A stretch of DNA of 22,913 bases from the NCBI GenBank assembly GCA_028694115.1, contig JAQUUB010000067.1:1-22913 (forward strand), read 5' to 3'. Of the stretch, positions 1 to 7,445 are shown one piece after another. The position numbers and the translations under genes were made by a program. Positions within the stretch are counted from its first letter, which is position 1. Each line of letters begins with the position of its first letter. Below the pieces are notes generated by a model, which searched no databases, was not told the DNA's origin, and saw only the letters and a program-made list of their open reading frames with translations. This DNA comes from Lachnospiraceae bacterium (GTDB lineage: Bacteria > Bacillota_A > Clostridia > Lachnospirales > Lachnospiraceae).

Positions 1-34
1 ATTTTGCACTAAAGTTTCTTCTTTGTTTGGACAT
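1..34 (-). CDS. IS3-family transposase OrfA, N-terminus only
   Basis: Only the first 11 codons are present, reading MSKQRRNFSAK before the left edge. This matches the start of IS3-family OrfA proteins, which open with a short basic stretch and a helix-turn-helix that binds the IS ends. An AAAGGA ribosome-binding site lies nine bases before the ATG at 34. Domain content cannot be checked because the gene is cut. Confidence 0.6.
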   Translation of the reverse strand, partial: MSKQRRNFSAK

Positions 35-120
35 AGCAATGAATCCTTTCTTTCATACTGGTTTAAGTATATCAGATTCATTAAAAACTGTCCGAAAAAG
101 TGTCTTAATTTATGAGACCA
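1..120 (-). mobile_element. IS3-family element, partial (5' end only)
   Basis: This is the outer end of an IS3-type insertion sequence that continues past the left edge. Read on the minus strand, the terminus begins TGGTCTCATAAATTAAGACA at base 120, followed by CTTTTTCGGACAG, which is typical of IS3-family inverted repeats. The transposase start codon lies about 86 bases inside. The opposite terminus and any target-site duplication are outside the window, so the family call rests on this end and the first residues of the transposase. Confidence 0.7.
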
Positions 121-246
121 TTATACAACGTGCCATGATTGGGGGATTTAGATGCCCCGCACTGGCAATATTCAAATTTCTAAACTCCTAAAAAACACAA
201 AATGCTACTAATTTTCATGTTTCTCTTAATTAATTGTATGAATATG
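121..246. other. Short intergenic stretch between IS end and TIR gene
   Basis: No open frame of note. It contains a weak GGGG/CCCC hairpin near 145-165 and an AT-rich tail just beyond the TIR gene stop. No clear terminator with a T-run is visible for the TIR gene. It may be leftover flanking DNA from IS insertion. Confidence 0.4.
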
Positions 247-1137
247 CTATTCATTATATTTTTTTATCATTTGCATTATATGTTTATAATTATCAATAAA
301 TAATTTTACCAAATAGTAATACTCTCTCTCATTAATATACACTAATTTATTTATTTCATGTAATTGCCCTTCAGATGTATAATCTAAAAGTAGACTGAAT
401 ATCTCTTTCTTTTTATCAGTATCATCTGGATTGCATTTTGTCTCTCTTATAAAAGTTACATATGAATTTGCCATTGCTGACCAAATTACAAATTCATGAT
501 CATAATCTAGGTCTCTTGCAAAATCAGTAACCATATCTTCATATTTCATTGGTAATGCATCCCAAAAGACTTCAGATATTAAGCACGATGCAATAATTAA
601 ATGAACTGGCATACTTTTATGCCTTACAGGAGATAAACTAATCTGATTAAGTGGTATTTTTTCAGCTTTCATATTTGCTCTCTGTTTGTGTATCTCTGCT
701 CCCATTTTTAACATCAGATTCGAATTAATGATATCAGGTCTTACTATTTGTAATATACCATCTATTAGTTCTTCCTTAGGTATGTCCGATGATAAAGCTT
801 TAATATCCATCAGATATAAGCTTTGTTCTCGAATAAATTCTTTACTTACATTGTGCCAAATTGGCAAAATAACCCTTTCGCTATCTATCTGACGCATAAG
901 CAGACTTTTAAATTCATAGTCGGACCACTTCTTTCCAAAAAATTTTTGACTACATACAATAATTCCATATCTAGATTTCATTAGTCCTCTATTTATTGAC
1001 TCTGTCAAACTGTCTCCCATTTTCAGTTCAAATTCATCATACCATACCTTCACCCCACACTTTTGTAATGATTCTGCTAATGGCCTTACAAAATCATCCT
1101 TATCCTCTGATGCATGTGAAATAAACACATCCCACAT
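247..1137 (-). CDS. TIR-domain protein, putative NAD-consuming defence effector
   Basis: The protein has 296 residues. Residues 1-125 form a TIR (TIR_2-like) domain: MWDVFISHASEDK at the start, WYDEFELKMGDSL at 32-44 and FFGKKWSDYEF at 66-76. E75 falls where enzymatic TIR domains carry their catalytic glutamate. TIR domains of this kind cleave NAD+ or make signalling nucleotides. The remaining 170 residues are not recognised and may sense the trigger. I place the start at 1137 because GAGAGGTG sits 5-6 bases before this ATG and the TIR fold begins at once; an in-frame GTG at 1191 would add 18 unconserved-looking residues. The gene follows the SIR2-HerA operon on the same strand but is separated from it by 370 bases with a TPR relic, so it probably has its own promoter. 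Confidence 0.85.
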   Translation of the reverse strand: MWDVFISHASEDKDDFVRPLAESLQKCGVKVWYDEFELKMGDSLTESINRGLMKSRYGIIVCSQKFFGKKWSDYEFKSLLMRQIDSERVILPIWHNVSKEFIREQSLYLMDIKALSSDIPKEELIDGILQIVRPDIINSNLMLKMGAEIHKQRANMKAEKIPLNQISLSPVRHKSMPVHLIIASCLISEVFWDALPMKYEDMVTDFARDLDYDHEFVIWSAMANSYVTFIRETKCNPDDTDKKKEIFSLLLDYTSEGQLHEINKLVYINEREYYYLVKLFIDNYKHIMQMIKKYNE

Positions 1138-1307
1138 TTTATCACCTCTCTGAGTGTTAGAATCTAGATAATCTCCACTATTTACAACCACTATCTTCTC
1201 AGCTCCTTCCTATTTTCAATAAATGCTGTGTTTCTATTTATATATGGAGTTCCTATCAATGAACTTTATACACAAAATTTTTCAATATAATTATCGTTTA
1301 TTAATCT

Positions 1308-1502
1308 GTCAGATGGGGAAAGGAATTATTGCGCTTCCTCAGAATAATCCTGAAAAAGCAGAATTGTACTTACTGGAAGCAGAACAAAAAAATCTCCACT
1401 GTTATGGGAGCGGACAGCGATTATAGCAAGACCTGCTATCGGTATTTGCATAATCTGTATAGTCGGTGGCATAAGAAAGAAAAGGCGTTGGATTACCAAA
1501 AA
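1308..1502 (+). pseudogene. TPR-protein fragment with frameshift
   Basis: Two overlapping plus-strand frames join into one tetratricopeptide-like sequence. One reads GIIALPQNNPEKAELYLLEA up to a run of seven A (1385-1391); the other continues ADSDYSKTCYRYLHNLYSRW and KKEKALDYQK. The change of frame at the A-run indicates a frameshift, or a sequencing error there. The fragment ends within about ten bases of the HerA stop codon, so this is probably the breakpoint where the defence island joined or replaced a TPR gene. It faces the opposite way to its neighbours and has no visible start signal. Confidence 0.5.
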
Positions 1503-1507
1503 AACTT

Positions 1508-3217
1508 CTATCTACTTTGTTTTCTCATAGCCTCAACAGCTGAATTTATAAAATCACCAACACTATCCTTTGACCATTCATCCCAAAAATTAACAGTTGC
1601 ACTATTAGGTTCATGTACGGGCTTATCTACAATAATTCTACTAGGTAACAGACACGCATCTCCAACAATAAGTGCCTCACCAACATCCAATATTGGTAGC
1701 ATTTCAGCATAGTTTCCTAGATTGTCAGGCAGTAGCTTTTTTATTACATTTTGGTCGTCAACATTAGTTAATCTCATAGCAATAAAATTATTTGCTTGAC
1801 TTAGAACAGTTCTATTCACTTCTGATGGCCTTTGAGTTATTACGACAATTGCTACTCCATATTTTCTGCCTTCTTTTGCAATCCTTTCAAAGCTGGACAA
1901 ACTGGAAGCTTCAACACCTTGCCTTGCATTTTCAGGAATATATAAATGTGCTTCATCACAAAATAATGCTATTGGATGTATTTTATCTCTATCAACCCAT
2001 TGCTGAACAGAAAATATTACTCTAGCAATTAAAGATACTATAAGTGGTAAAACATCTGATGGTACTTCTGAAAAATCAATGATTTTAACACCGCCATTTT
2101 TAGATGCAGGTGATAATAACATTTCACAAAGTTTTGCCATATAATCATATTCCATCAAACCAACTTCTTTAGAAAACATAAAATTTAAACGCTTATCTAT
2201 AACCTTATTTTCCAATCGTTGAATAAACCTTGAAAGCTTACCATAAAAATCTCCTTGCTTTGTTTTTCCTGCAGTCGCTCCTGGGACTACTTCTACATCT
2301 TTATTACGCAATTCATCGAGCAAGGAACAAATGTCATATGGAATTGGACTATCTATTGTAAATTGCGCTTCAACATCTTTCCTTCCAACTCCTTTTAAAA
2401 ATTCTGATTTCTTTTCGATAACATACTTGCTAAAAAGCATTGCTTGATTTGGTGCATTATTATCAGATCTATCCAATAACAATGATAACATTTCTTCATA
2501 TGAAAGAAGCCAATATGGTAAAAACATAATATTGTCTCCCATTACATCTCCAGGACCCGCAATTTTATATTGCTTAATTCCATCTCCTTTTATTGTATTA
2601 TATTCACCATGAATATCAAACAAAATAGAGTTTGATGATTTTAGTTTCTCTATCTGCTCTATAACCGTTGCCACTGTAAATGATTTTCCTGAACCCGTAC
2701 TTCCTGTAATTACAGCATGTCTCTGAAAAAACTTATTCCCATCCAAAAAAGCATCTGCTGTATCATTTAAAACATATTTACCGATCTTTAAAGGATTCTC
2801 TGTCAACGCACTAGTTTTAGAAATAACGCCCATAAAATTAGATAATGTTTCAGAAGACATTGTGAAACATTCAGCATCAATTTCTGCAACCGATTGCAAT
2901 GTACGCTTAAAAATGTTTTCTTTAGTTCCTACTTTATCAATGAATGTTCCTACTAATGTAATTTTTACCAAGTCATAAGATCCTATTTCTTCTATGTCCT
3001 CATCATCGGATGCATTATCAAACGAATTATATTTTCTAACAATTTTATTTACCATTCCTATTAGATACTGCCCAACTTTAGATGAACGAATTACTACCAA
3101 ATGGTTTATTTGTATTGATGATAGTAATTGCGCATCTTTAACATGAATAATTACAGTCGCAGTATCAACACTTTCTACGTTTCCAATCACTTTTTCCTTC
3201 TCTAAATCAATTACCAT
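1508..3217 (-). CDS. HerA-type ATPase (HAS-barrel plus DUF87/FtsK-like motor) of a SIR2-HerA system
   Basis: This 569-residue protein has an N-terminal HAS-barrel-like region (residues 1-110) and a RecA-like motor. Walker A is GSTGSGKS at 172-179, with FDIHGEYN at 200-207 as in HerA. Walker B is IALFCDEAH at 416-424, R451 lies in EGRKYGV as a likely arginine finger, and TQRP at 461-464 is the sensor motif. HerA proteins form hexameric DNA translocases that pair with NurA-type nucleases or, in phage defence, with SIR2 NADases. Here the SIR2 gene ends 12 bases upstream; its TAG stop overlaps the GGAGGG ribosome-binding site seven bases before this ATG. It likely assembles with that SIR2 protein and perhaps with the coiled-coil protein upstream. 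Confidence 0.9.
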   Translation of the reverse strand: MVIDLEKEKVIGNVESVDTATVIIHVKDAQLLSSIQINHLVVIRSSKVGQYLIGMVNKIVRKYNSFDNASDDEDIEEIGSYDLVKITLVGTFIDKVGTKENIFKRTLQSVAEIDAECFTMSSETLSNFMGVISKTSALTENPLKIGKYVLNDTADAFLDGNKFFQRHAVITGSTGSGKSFTVATVIEQIEKLKSSNSILFDIHGEYNTIKGDGIKQYKIAGPGDVMGDNIMFLPYWLLSYEEMLSLLLDRSDNNAPNQAMLFSKYVIEKKSEFLKGVGRKDVEAQFTIDSPIPYDICSLLDELRNKDVEVVPGATAGKTKQGDFYGKLSRFIQRLENKVIDKRLNFMFSKEVGLMEYDYMAKLCEMLLSPASKNGGVKIIDFSEVPSDVLPLIVSLIARVIFSVQQWVDRDKIHPIALFCDEAHLYIPENARQGVEASSLSSFERIAKEGRKYGVAIVVITQRPSEVNRTVLSQANNFIAMRLTNVDDQNVIKKLLPDNLGNYAEMLPILDVGEALIVGDACLLPSRIIVDKPVHEPNSATVNFWDEWSKDSVGDFINSAVEAMRKQSR

Positions 3218-3229
3218 ATTCGTTCCCTC

Positions 3230-4237
3230 CTATACAATTCTCAGCAACCCATCTTGAGTCCAAATCTGTTCATCAATTATTTCAGTTCCTGATGTCATAA
3301 TAACCTCTGATTTTGAATTATCTCCTTTACAAGCCTGTACAATCACAAAATTTTCACTATTATTTTTTATAAGATTTACTGCTTCCACAGATAATTCTTT
3401 TGTCCATACTACAATGGGCTTTCCTAACTGAATTTCCCTTATTATATTTGCCTGTATTTGACTATCATTAAATCCATACCCGATGCACAAATAGTTGTTT
3501 GCCTTTTCAATCAATTCATCCGAAATACGTAAAATATCTCTAAATGGAGTTTCTAATACTCGCTTATATTTACTAGTTCCTGGTGTAATTATCGCTGGTT
3601 TCAAACCGCACAAAAGATTTTCTTGAAGTGGCAGTGAAACTACTTGTCCATTATTTTCAAAATACCAATCTAACGAACCATGTACTTTTAATATATTAAC
3701 TACCTGTCTAACTCCAATTTGATTTGTTCGCTTAAACCTTTTATAATATTCTCCGTCAAATAACGTGTTTGCTAACATCGAATACTGATCACATGAATAC
3801 TCGATTCCTCGATCATAATTTGTTGTAATGACGTTAACACATTGAGGTGTTACCTGATAGAATCTATGTATAATTTTTCCTAAATCCGACTTGATTCCAC
3901 TTGTAATCCATTGCTTCATAATTGTAAGATCTGATTCACTTATCAATTTCCATGTAACATTAATTATATCGTTGATAATACTTTCATTTAAGTTTAAGTC
4001 TGTTAAAGCTTCTTCAAGTGCAATCCCTTTATTTAGCTTATCTCCAAATTTAGACCACTCTGAATCACCCTTATACTTAGAACTTAAATCCAAAATTAAT
4101 CTATCTGCCAATGCTGACATCCCCGGTATCCCATATGGCATTGTTCCGCCTGTCCCTATAAGGATTAATGGAACTGTGGTTAAATTCTTTTGTATTATTT
4201 CGTATATTTTTTCTTGTTCCACTTTAGTAACCTCCAT
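3230..4237 (-). CDS. SIR2-domain NADase-like defence protein
   Basis: The 335-residue protein has a SIR2-like Rossmann domain: GTGGTMPYGIPG at residues 28-39 for NAD binding, TTNYD with N140, KVHGSLDW with H186 as the probable catalytic histidine, and YLCIGYGFNDSQI near the end of the domain. In SIR2-HerA (also called Nezha) systems this subunit depletes NAD+ on infection. Its position immediately before HerA supports that role. It starts three bases after the previous stop. Two starts are possible: ATG at 4237 has only a weak ribosome site, while GTG at 4222 (residue 6) has GGAGG eight bases upstream, lying inside codons 1-3 of the longer form. I think the GTG start is at least as likely. 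Confidence 0.88.
   Translation of the reverse strand: MEVTKVEQEKIYEIIQKNLTTVPLILIGTGGTMPYGIPGMSALADRLILDLSSKYKGDSEWSKFGDKLNKGIALEEALTDLNLNESIINDIINVTWKLISESDLTIMKQWITSGIKSDLGKIIHRFYQVTPQCVNVITTNYDRGIEYSCDQYSMLANTLFDGEYYKRFKRTNQIGVRQVVNILKVHGSLDWYFENNGQVVSLPLQENLLCGLKPAIITPGTSKYKRVLETPFRDILRISDELIEKANNYLCIGYGFNDSQIQANIIREIQLGKPIVVWTKELSVEAVNLIKNNSENFVIVQACKGDNSKSEVIMTSGTEIIDEQIWTQDGLLRIV
4220..4237 (-). promoter_or_regulatory. Ribosome-binding site that favours a GTG start for the SIR2 gene
   Basis: The minus strand reads ATGGAGGTTACTAAAGTG. A strong GGAGG begins at the last base of the annotated ATG and stands eight bases before an in-frame GTG at 4222-4220. The ATG itself has no comparable site upstream. 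Confidence 0.5.
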
Positions 4238-4240
4238 TGC

Positions 4241-5278
4241 TTATGCTTTTCTAGCAGCAAAAAAGTGACCGAATAGCTTTTTCAGTAAACTTTTATTTCT
4301 TTCCTCAAATAAATCTGTTTCAAGCTGTTTTATTTTGTTTTCTAATTCTTGATTATTCCTACTCAGAATTGAATTTTTTGTTACAATATCATTGAGCGAC
4401 TTCAACTGCTTTTCTTTTTCAGTCATCTTATTATTTAACGCTTCTTCCTGACGTTTTAACAATTCTAATTGTTTATTATAACTGCTAACTTCTTCTCGTT
4501 GTTTCGCAATTATCTCATTGTTTTCCAACACAACATTTTGTTGTATCTTTATTTCTTGTTCATATTTTTCCATCTCCAAATACCTCTTTTCCATTAATGA
4601 ACCGGTGGATGGGCAAACAGTATTAACGAATTTACCTATAACTAGTTTCTGCATAATTCGGTCTTTAACTATCGCTTTATAATAATTGAATTGTCTCTCA
4701 TCTAAAATATTTTCTGGTACCTTTTGATTTGAATATATCTTCGCCTCAAATATCTGAATTCCAGACAGTTGCAAGTCATTAGCTTTAGACTTATCAACTT
4801 TATGAGAAACAAGAATTTCTATTGCTAATCTCCCGCCCCATTTATAAAAATAAGATTTTGGTTCTGTACCTTTAAGATTTAACATTACATCAATATAGTA
4901 ATAATTATATGCCGTATTAATGTAAAAATTAGGAAGTGCTTCTTCTACAAAAAGAGTTATTTCTTCTCCAAAGGCAGATAATTTTACCATATCTACTTCT
5001 GATAATACAATTTCATACATTCTATGAGTTATAGTTTTTTCACTACCACTACCCGAACGTTTTGAATTTGGATAGTAGCTAAAATGAACTGCTTTTCCAT
5101 CTTTACTTGTTCTCACTGGAATCAATCGCTCAGCAACCTTTTCATTAGGTGTATCATAAAATTCTATATTCTCGTCTCTGTTTTTTATCAATAAATTTTT
5201 CTTTTTTAATGCTTTATATATATGCACAGGTTTATAACCAGTTACTGTCTTATAATATGCCATCTGTTTTTTTGCCAT
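4241..5278 (-). CDS. CoiA-like PD-(D/E)XK nuclease-type domain fused to a long coiled coil
   Basis: A 345-residue protein in two halves. Residues about 60-185 resemble the CoiA-like nuclease family: an HF motif (HFSYYP, 65-70), a conserved histidine after SEKTITHRMYEIVL, D130 in YYYIDVML, and RLAIEILVSHKVDKSK at 150-165 where E154 would be the core acidic residue. The usual lysine or glutamine two residues after that glutamate is leucine here, so activity is uncertain. Residues about 230-335 are rich in E, K, Q and N with heptad-like spacing, a probable coiled coil, ending in the basic tail LLKKLFGHFF. It begins three bases after rloB and ends three bases before SIR2, with GGAAGG about 11 bases before the ATG. 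I infer a nuclease, adaptor or phage sensor for the SIR2-HerA pair. The fold assignment is from motifs only. Confidence 0.6.
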   Translation of the reverse strand: MAKKQMAYYKTVTGYKPVHIYKALKKKNLLIKNRDENIEFYDTPNEKVAERLIPVRTSKDGKAVHFSYYPNSKRSGSGSEKTITHRMYEIVLSEVDMVKLSAFGEEITLFVEEALPNFYINTAYNYYYIDVMLNLKGTEPKSYFYKWGGRLAIEILVSHKVDKSKANDLQLSGIQIFEAKIYSNQKVPENILDERQFNYYKAIVKDRIMQKLVIGKFVNTVCPSTGSLMEKRYLEMEKYEQEIKIQQNVVLENNEIIAKQREEVSSYNKQLELLKRQEEALNNKMTEKEKQLKSLNDIVTKNSILSRNNQELENKIKQLETDLFEERNKSLLKKLFGHFFAARKA

Positions 5279-5281
5279 ATG

Positions 5282-5926
5282 TTATTTTACCTTCCGCTGT
5301 ATCTCGCCCACCAGCTCATGCACCGTTGTACACGGCCACATCTCCGATGGTTTCTCTTTTCCATCTCTTATACACTGCTCCAGCTTCTGATGTGCAACTC
5401 TAATAGCCCTCTCTTCATTACCATTTTTACAAATTCTACTGTACATGTCTCTGTCCGCTTTGGAATACTTTTGTCCTGTCCTAATTTCATACACTTTTCC
5501 GAATTCAGAACAACACGTCCATGATTCACTCAATGCAGGCATGGAACCAAAGTAGGCATACATCCAGATTTCAAAACATGGATTCGACCAGCCTACTCCG
5601 ATTTCTTTTTCTTTTGCTTCACGAATTATTGCATCGAAATCTTTCACTTGATCTCTATCAAACACAATCCAAGGCATACGATACTGTGCTTCATACGCTG
5701 TCAATTCCATACATTTATCTATCATGTCGCGGGTTTTAGTTTCAATTACACTTATGACTAATTTACCTTGGATATCTACTGGCAAACTATCTCGTAATCC
5801 ATTGAAGTAACATCGTTCTGTAGCCTCTGTATCGGTAACGATTAGATAATACCCCAATTCAGGCACTCTGATTTTATTTCGTTGTTCTCTTGTTTTTCTA
5901 TTACCTACTCTTTCGTTTCTTGCCAT
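5282..5926 (-). CDS. RloB-like protein (TOPRIM-type, AbiLii-like)
   Basis: The 214-residue protein matches the RloB family layout: a basic N-terminus, YYLIVTDTEATERCYFNGL at 26-44, the acidic motif VFDRD at 88-92, NPCFEIWMYAYF at 115-126 and TTVHELV near the C-terminus. RloB-like proteins resemble TOPRIM nucleases such as DUF4435/AriB and act with an AAA_15 ATPase. In most members the first motif reads like VCEGEKTE; here it is VTDTEATE, so the usual glutamate and glycine are D32 and T33, while T36 and E37 remain. The gene follows the ATPase by two bases and its GGAGGG ribosome site overlaps the ATPase stop, so the two are translationally coupled. Confidence 0.8.
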   Translation of the reverse strand: MARNERVGNRKTREQRNKIRVPELGYYLIVTDTEATERCYFNGLRDSLPVDIQGKLVISVIETKTRDMIDKCMELTAYEAQYRMPWIVFDRDQVKDFDAIIREAKEKEIGVGWSNPCFEIWMYAYFGSMPALSESWTCCSEFGKVYEIRTGQKYSKADRDMYSRICKNGNEERAIRVAHQKLEQCIRDGKEKPSEMWPCTTVHELVGEIQRKVK

Positions 5927-5928
5927 TC

Positions 5929-7185
5929 TTAACCCTCCTTAAAAATATCAATACTTTTTAAGGTTGGAATTGCGCCATACTTACCAATCAAATAATTCTT
6001 TTCGTAACTCTCATCCTTCCTAATTCTAGTTCCATCCTCATCGACAAAATCCGACAGTGAATATAAGGTCGATATTCCTTGATGACTTTTTTCAGTAAAC
6101 CAAATTTCATCCCGTCTAAGCAATTGATTCGATAGCTGCCATGTATCATGCGTTGTGAATACCAACTGTGCATGATTTACATTTATCTGTGGATTTAAAA
6201 ATGTTAGAATAAAGTTTCTTACCAGTAATGGGTGTAATCGTGCATTTAATTCATCTATAAAGAACACGCTTCCTTTGTTGATTACTTCCTGTAGCTCTGG
6301 ATATAGAGCAAACATTTTTAAGGTTCCTGCGGATTCCATAACTAATGGTATCTCTGCCATTTCATCCGAGTCTATCTTTTTATGAAGTGCATTAATTTTA
6401 TATTTATTTTCTTTTGAATCTCCCTCTGCTGGAATCTTTTCAACACGGAAGTCCTTTATGTTTTCATCAAAAGATGCAAAATATTCAACTACTTTCTTTT
6501 GCACGTTTTTATCTTCTACAAACTCCTTTGGCAATCTCCTTGACATGAAGAAATTGGTAATCACATCTCCAAAATCCGCAAATTGATTTGTAAAGAACCA
6601 ATCACGGATTGCTTTACATTTTGCAATCTTTAATTTGGCACCCAAGGATACAATTAGAACCTGCTTATCTAAAGCAACTTCAATATTCTCTCTGCTATTC
6701 TTTGGAATACCTGTCAGATCCAAAGTATCCTCTGAACGATAAAATACAGGGCTATACTTTCTTGCTGTTTTTGCTTTTACATTTAGCCATTCTTCTGTAA
6801 TTCCTACTTTACCAACGCAGAACCCGTAGTTATATGATTTATCAGCTTTATCACCATGGATTGTAAAATAGACTTCAAAGCTGGATTCTACATTTTCTGA
6901 TTTACTGTCAAACAAAAATGGAGTAGGTCTATATTCTGTAAATTTTTCTTCTTCGTCACCGTACTTAAATGATTCCACTACATATTCCGTCATGTATTCA
7001 AATGCGTTGTAGACATTTGACTTACCACTAGCATTGGCTCCATAAATTGCTGCAACAGGAAGAATTTTCTCACTTCCAATGCAAACAACACGATCTGAAA
7101 ACTCAGTCATTTTGGCTGCTGATAGGTCTAATGTAGCTTCGTCTCTGAAGGATTTATAATTTTTAAAATTGAACTGTATTAACAT
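5929..7185 (-). CDS. AAA_15/RloA-like (AbiLi-like) ABC-type ATPase
   Basis: The 418-residue protein is an OLD/RloA-type ATPase. It starts with the typical MLIQFNFKNYKSF, and Walker A is GANASGKS at 49-56. The signature region ESAGTLKMF is at 284-292, Walker B SVFFIDELNARLHP at 306-319 has D311 and E312, and the H-loop TTHDT has H346. Such ATPases bind a TOPRIM-type partner and hold it inactive until a phage trigger appears; PARIS (AriA/AriB) and AbiL are examples. Here the partner is the RloB gene two bases downstream. This is the first gene of the five-gene operon, with GGTGAGG about nine bases before the ATG. AbiL-like is my best label; RloAB is the safer one. Confidence 0.85.
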   Translation of the reverse strand: MLIQFNFKNYKSFRDEATLDLSAAKMTEFSDRVVCIGSEKILPVAAIYGANASGKSNVYNAFEYMTEYVVESFKYGDEEEKFTEYRPTPFLFDSKSENVESSFEVYFTIHGDKADKSYNYGFCVGKVGITEEWLNVKAKTARKYSPVFYRSEDTLDLTGIPKNSRENIEVALDKQVLIVSLGAKLKIAKCKAIRDWFFTNQFADFGDVITNFFMSRRLPKEFVEDKNVQKKVVEYFASFDENIKDFRVEKIPAEGDSKENKYKINALHKKIDSDEMAEIPLVMESAGTLKMFALYPELQEVINKGSVFFIDELNARLHPLLVRNFILTFLNPQINVNHAQLVFTTHDTWQLSNQLLRRDEIWFTEKSHQGISTLYSLSDFVDEDGTRIRKDESYEKNYLIGKYGAIPTLKSIDIFKEG

Positions 7186-7216
7186 GGTATCTACCTCACC
7201 TTCTATTCTATATTCT

Positions 7217-7244
7217 ATTATATCTAATTTTTAAATAAAATCAA
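7217..7244 (-). promoter_or_regulatory. Promoter of the five-gene defence operon
   Basis: On the minus strand, TTGATT (7244-7239) and a perfect TATAAT (7222-7217) are separated by 16 bases, about 30 bases upstream of the first gene. No other promoter-like sequence is evident in the tiny gaps between the next four genes, so one transcript probably covers 7185-1508. Confidence 0.65.
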
Positions 7245-7269
7245 CGCTCAAATGTGATTATTTCTCATT

Positions 7270-7390
7270 TAATTGTTTTTTTCAATCATAACCACCCGTT
7301 AAACGGGTGGTTTGTCCTACCCCTATAGGGGGGCATTACCGACGTTGTACACATCTATAAGCTCTGTTTTTCCCCGGCAATGAAATTTGT
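7270..7390 (-). mobile_element. Relic of an IS200/IS605 element: tnpB 3' end plus right-end hairpins
   Basis: On the minus strand a short frame reads KTELIDVYNVGNAPL and stops at about 7325, which resembles the C-terminal tail of IS605 OrfB/TnpB proteins. Two palindromes follow: CCCC-TATA-GGGG (7320-7331) and a perfect 11-bp inverted repeat AACCACCCGTT (7290-7300 with 7302-7312), as expected for the subterminal hairpins of a right end. The rest of tnpB is missing. TnpB right ends overlap the 3' part of the guide (omega) RNA, so a relic RNA scaffold could remain. The identification rests on about 15 residues and the hairpins. Confidence 0.5.
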
Positions 7391-7445
7391 GGATATTTTT
7401 TTGTTTTTTGTCTTTCCATCGACCACATCCTTTGATATACTTAAC

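Noticed and set aside
686..892. Plus-strand open frame inside the TIR gene
   Set aside because: It is antisense to a well-supported TIR domain, lacks a ribosome site and matches no family.
7290..7312. The 11-bp palindrome as an ordinary terminator
   Set aside because: There is no plus-strand gene to end here, and the TnpB-like tail beside it makes an IS605 right end more likely, though a terminator effect remains possible.
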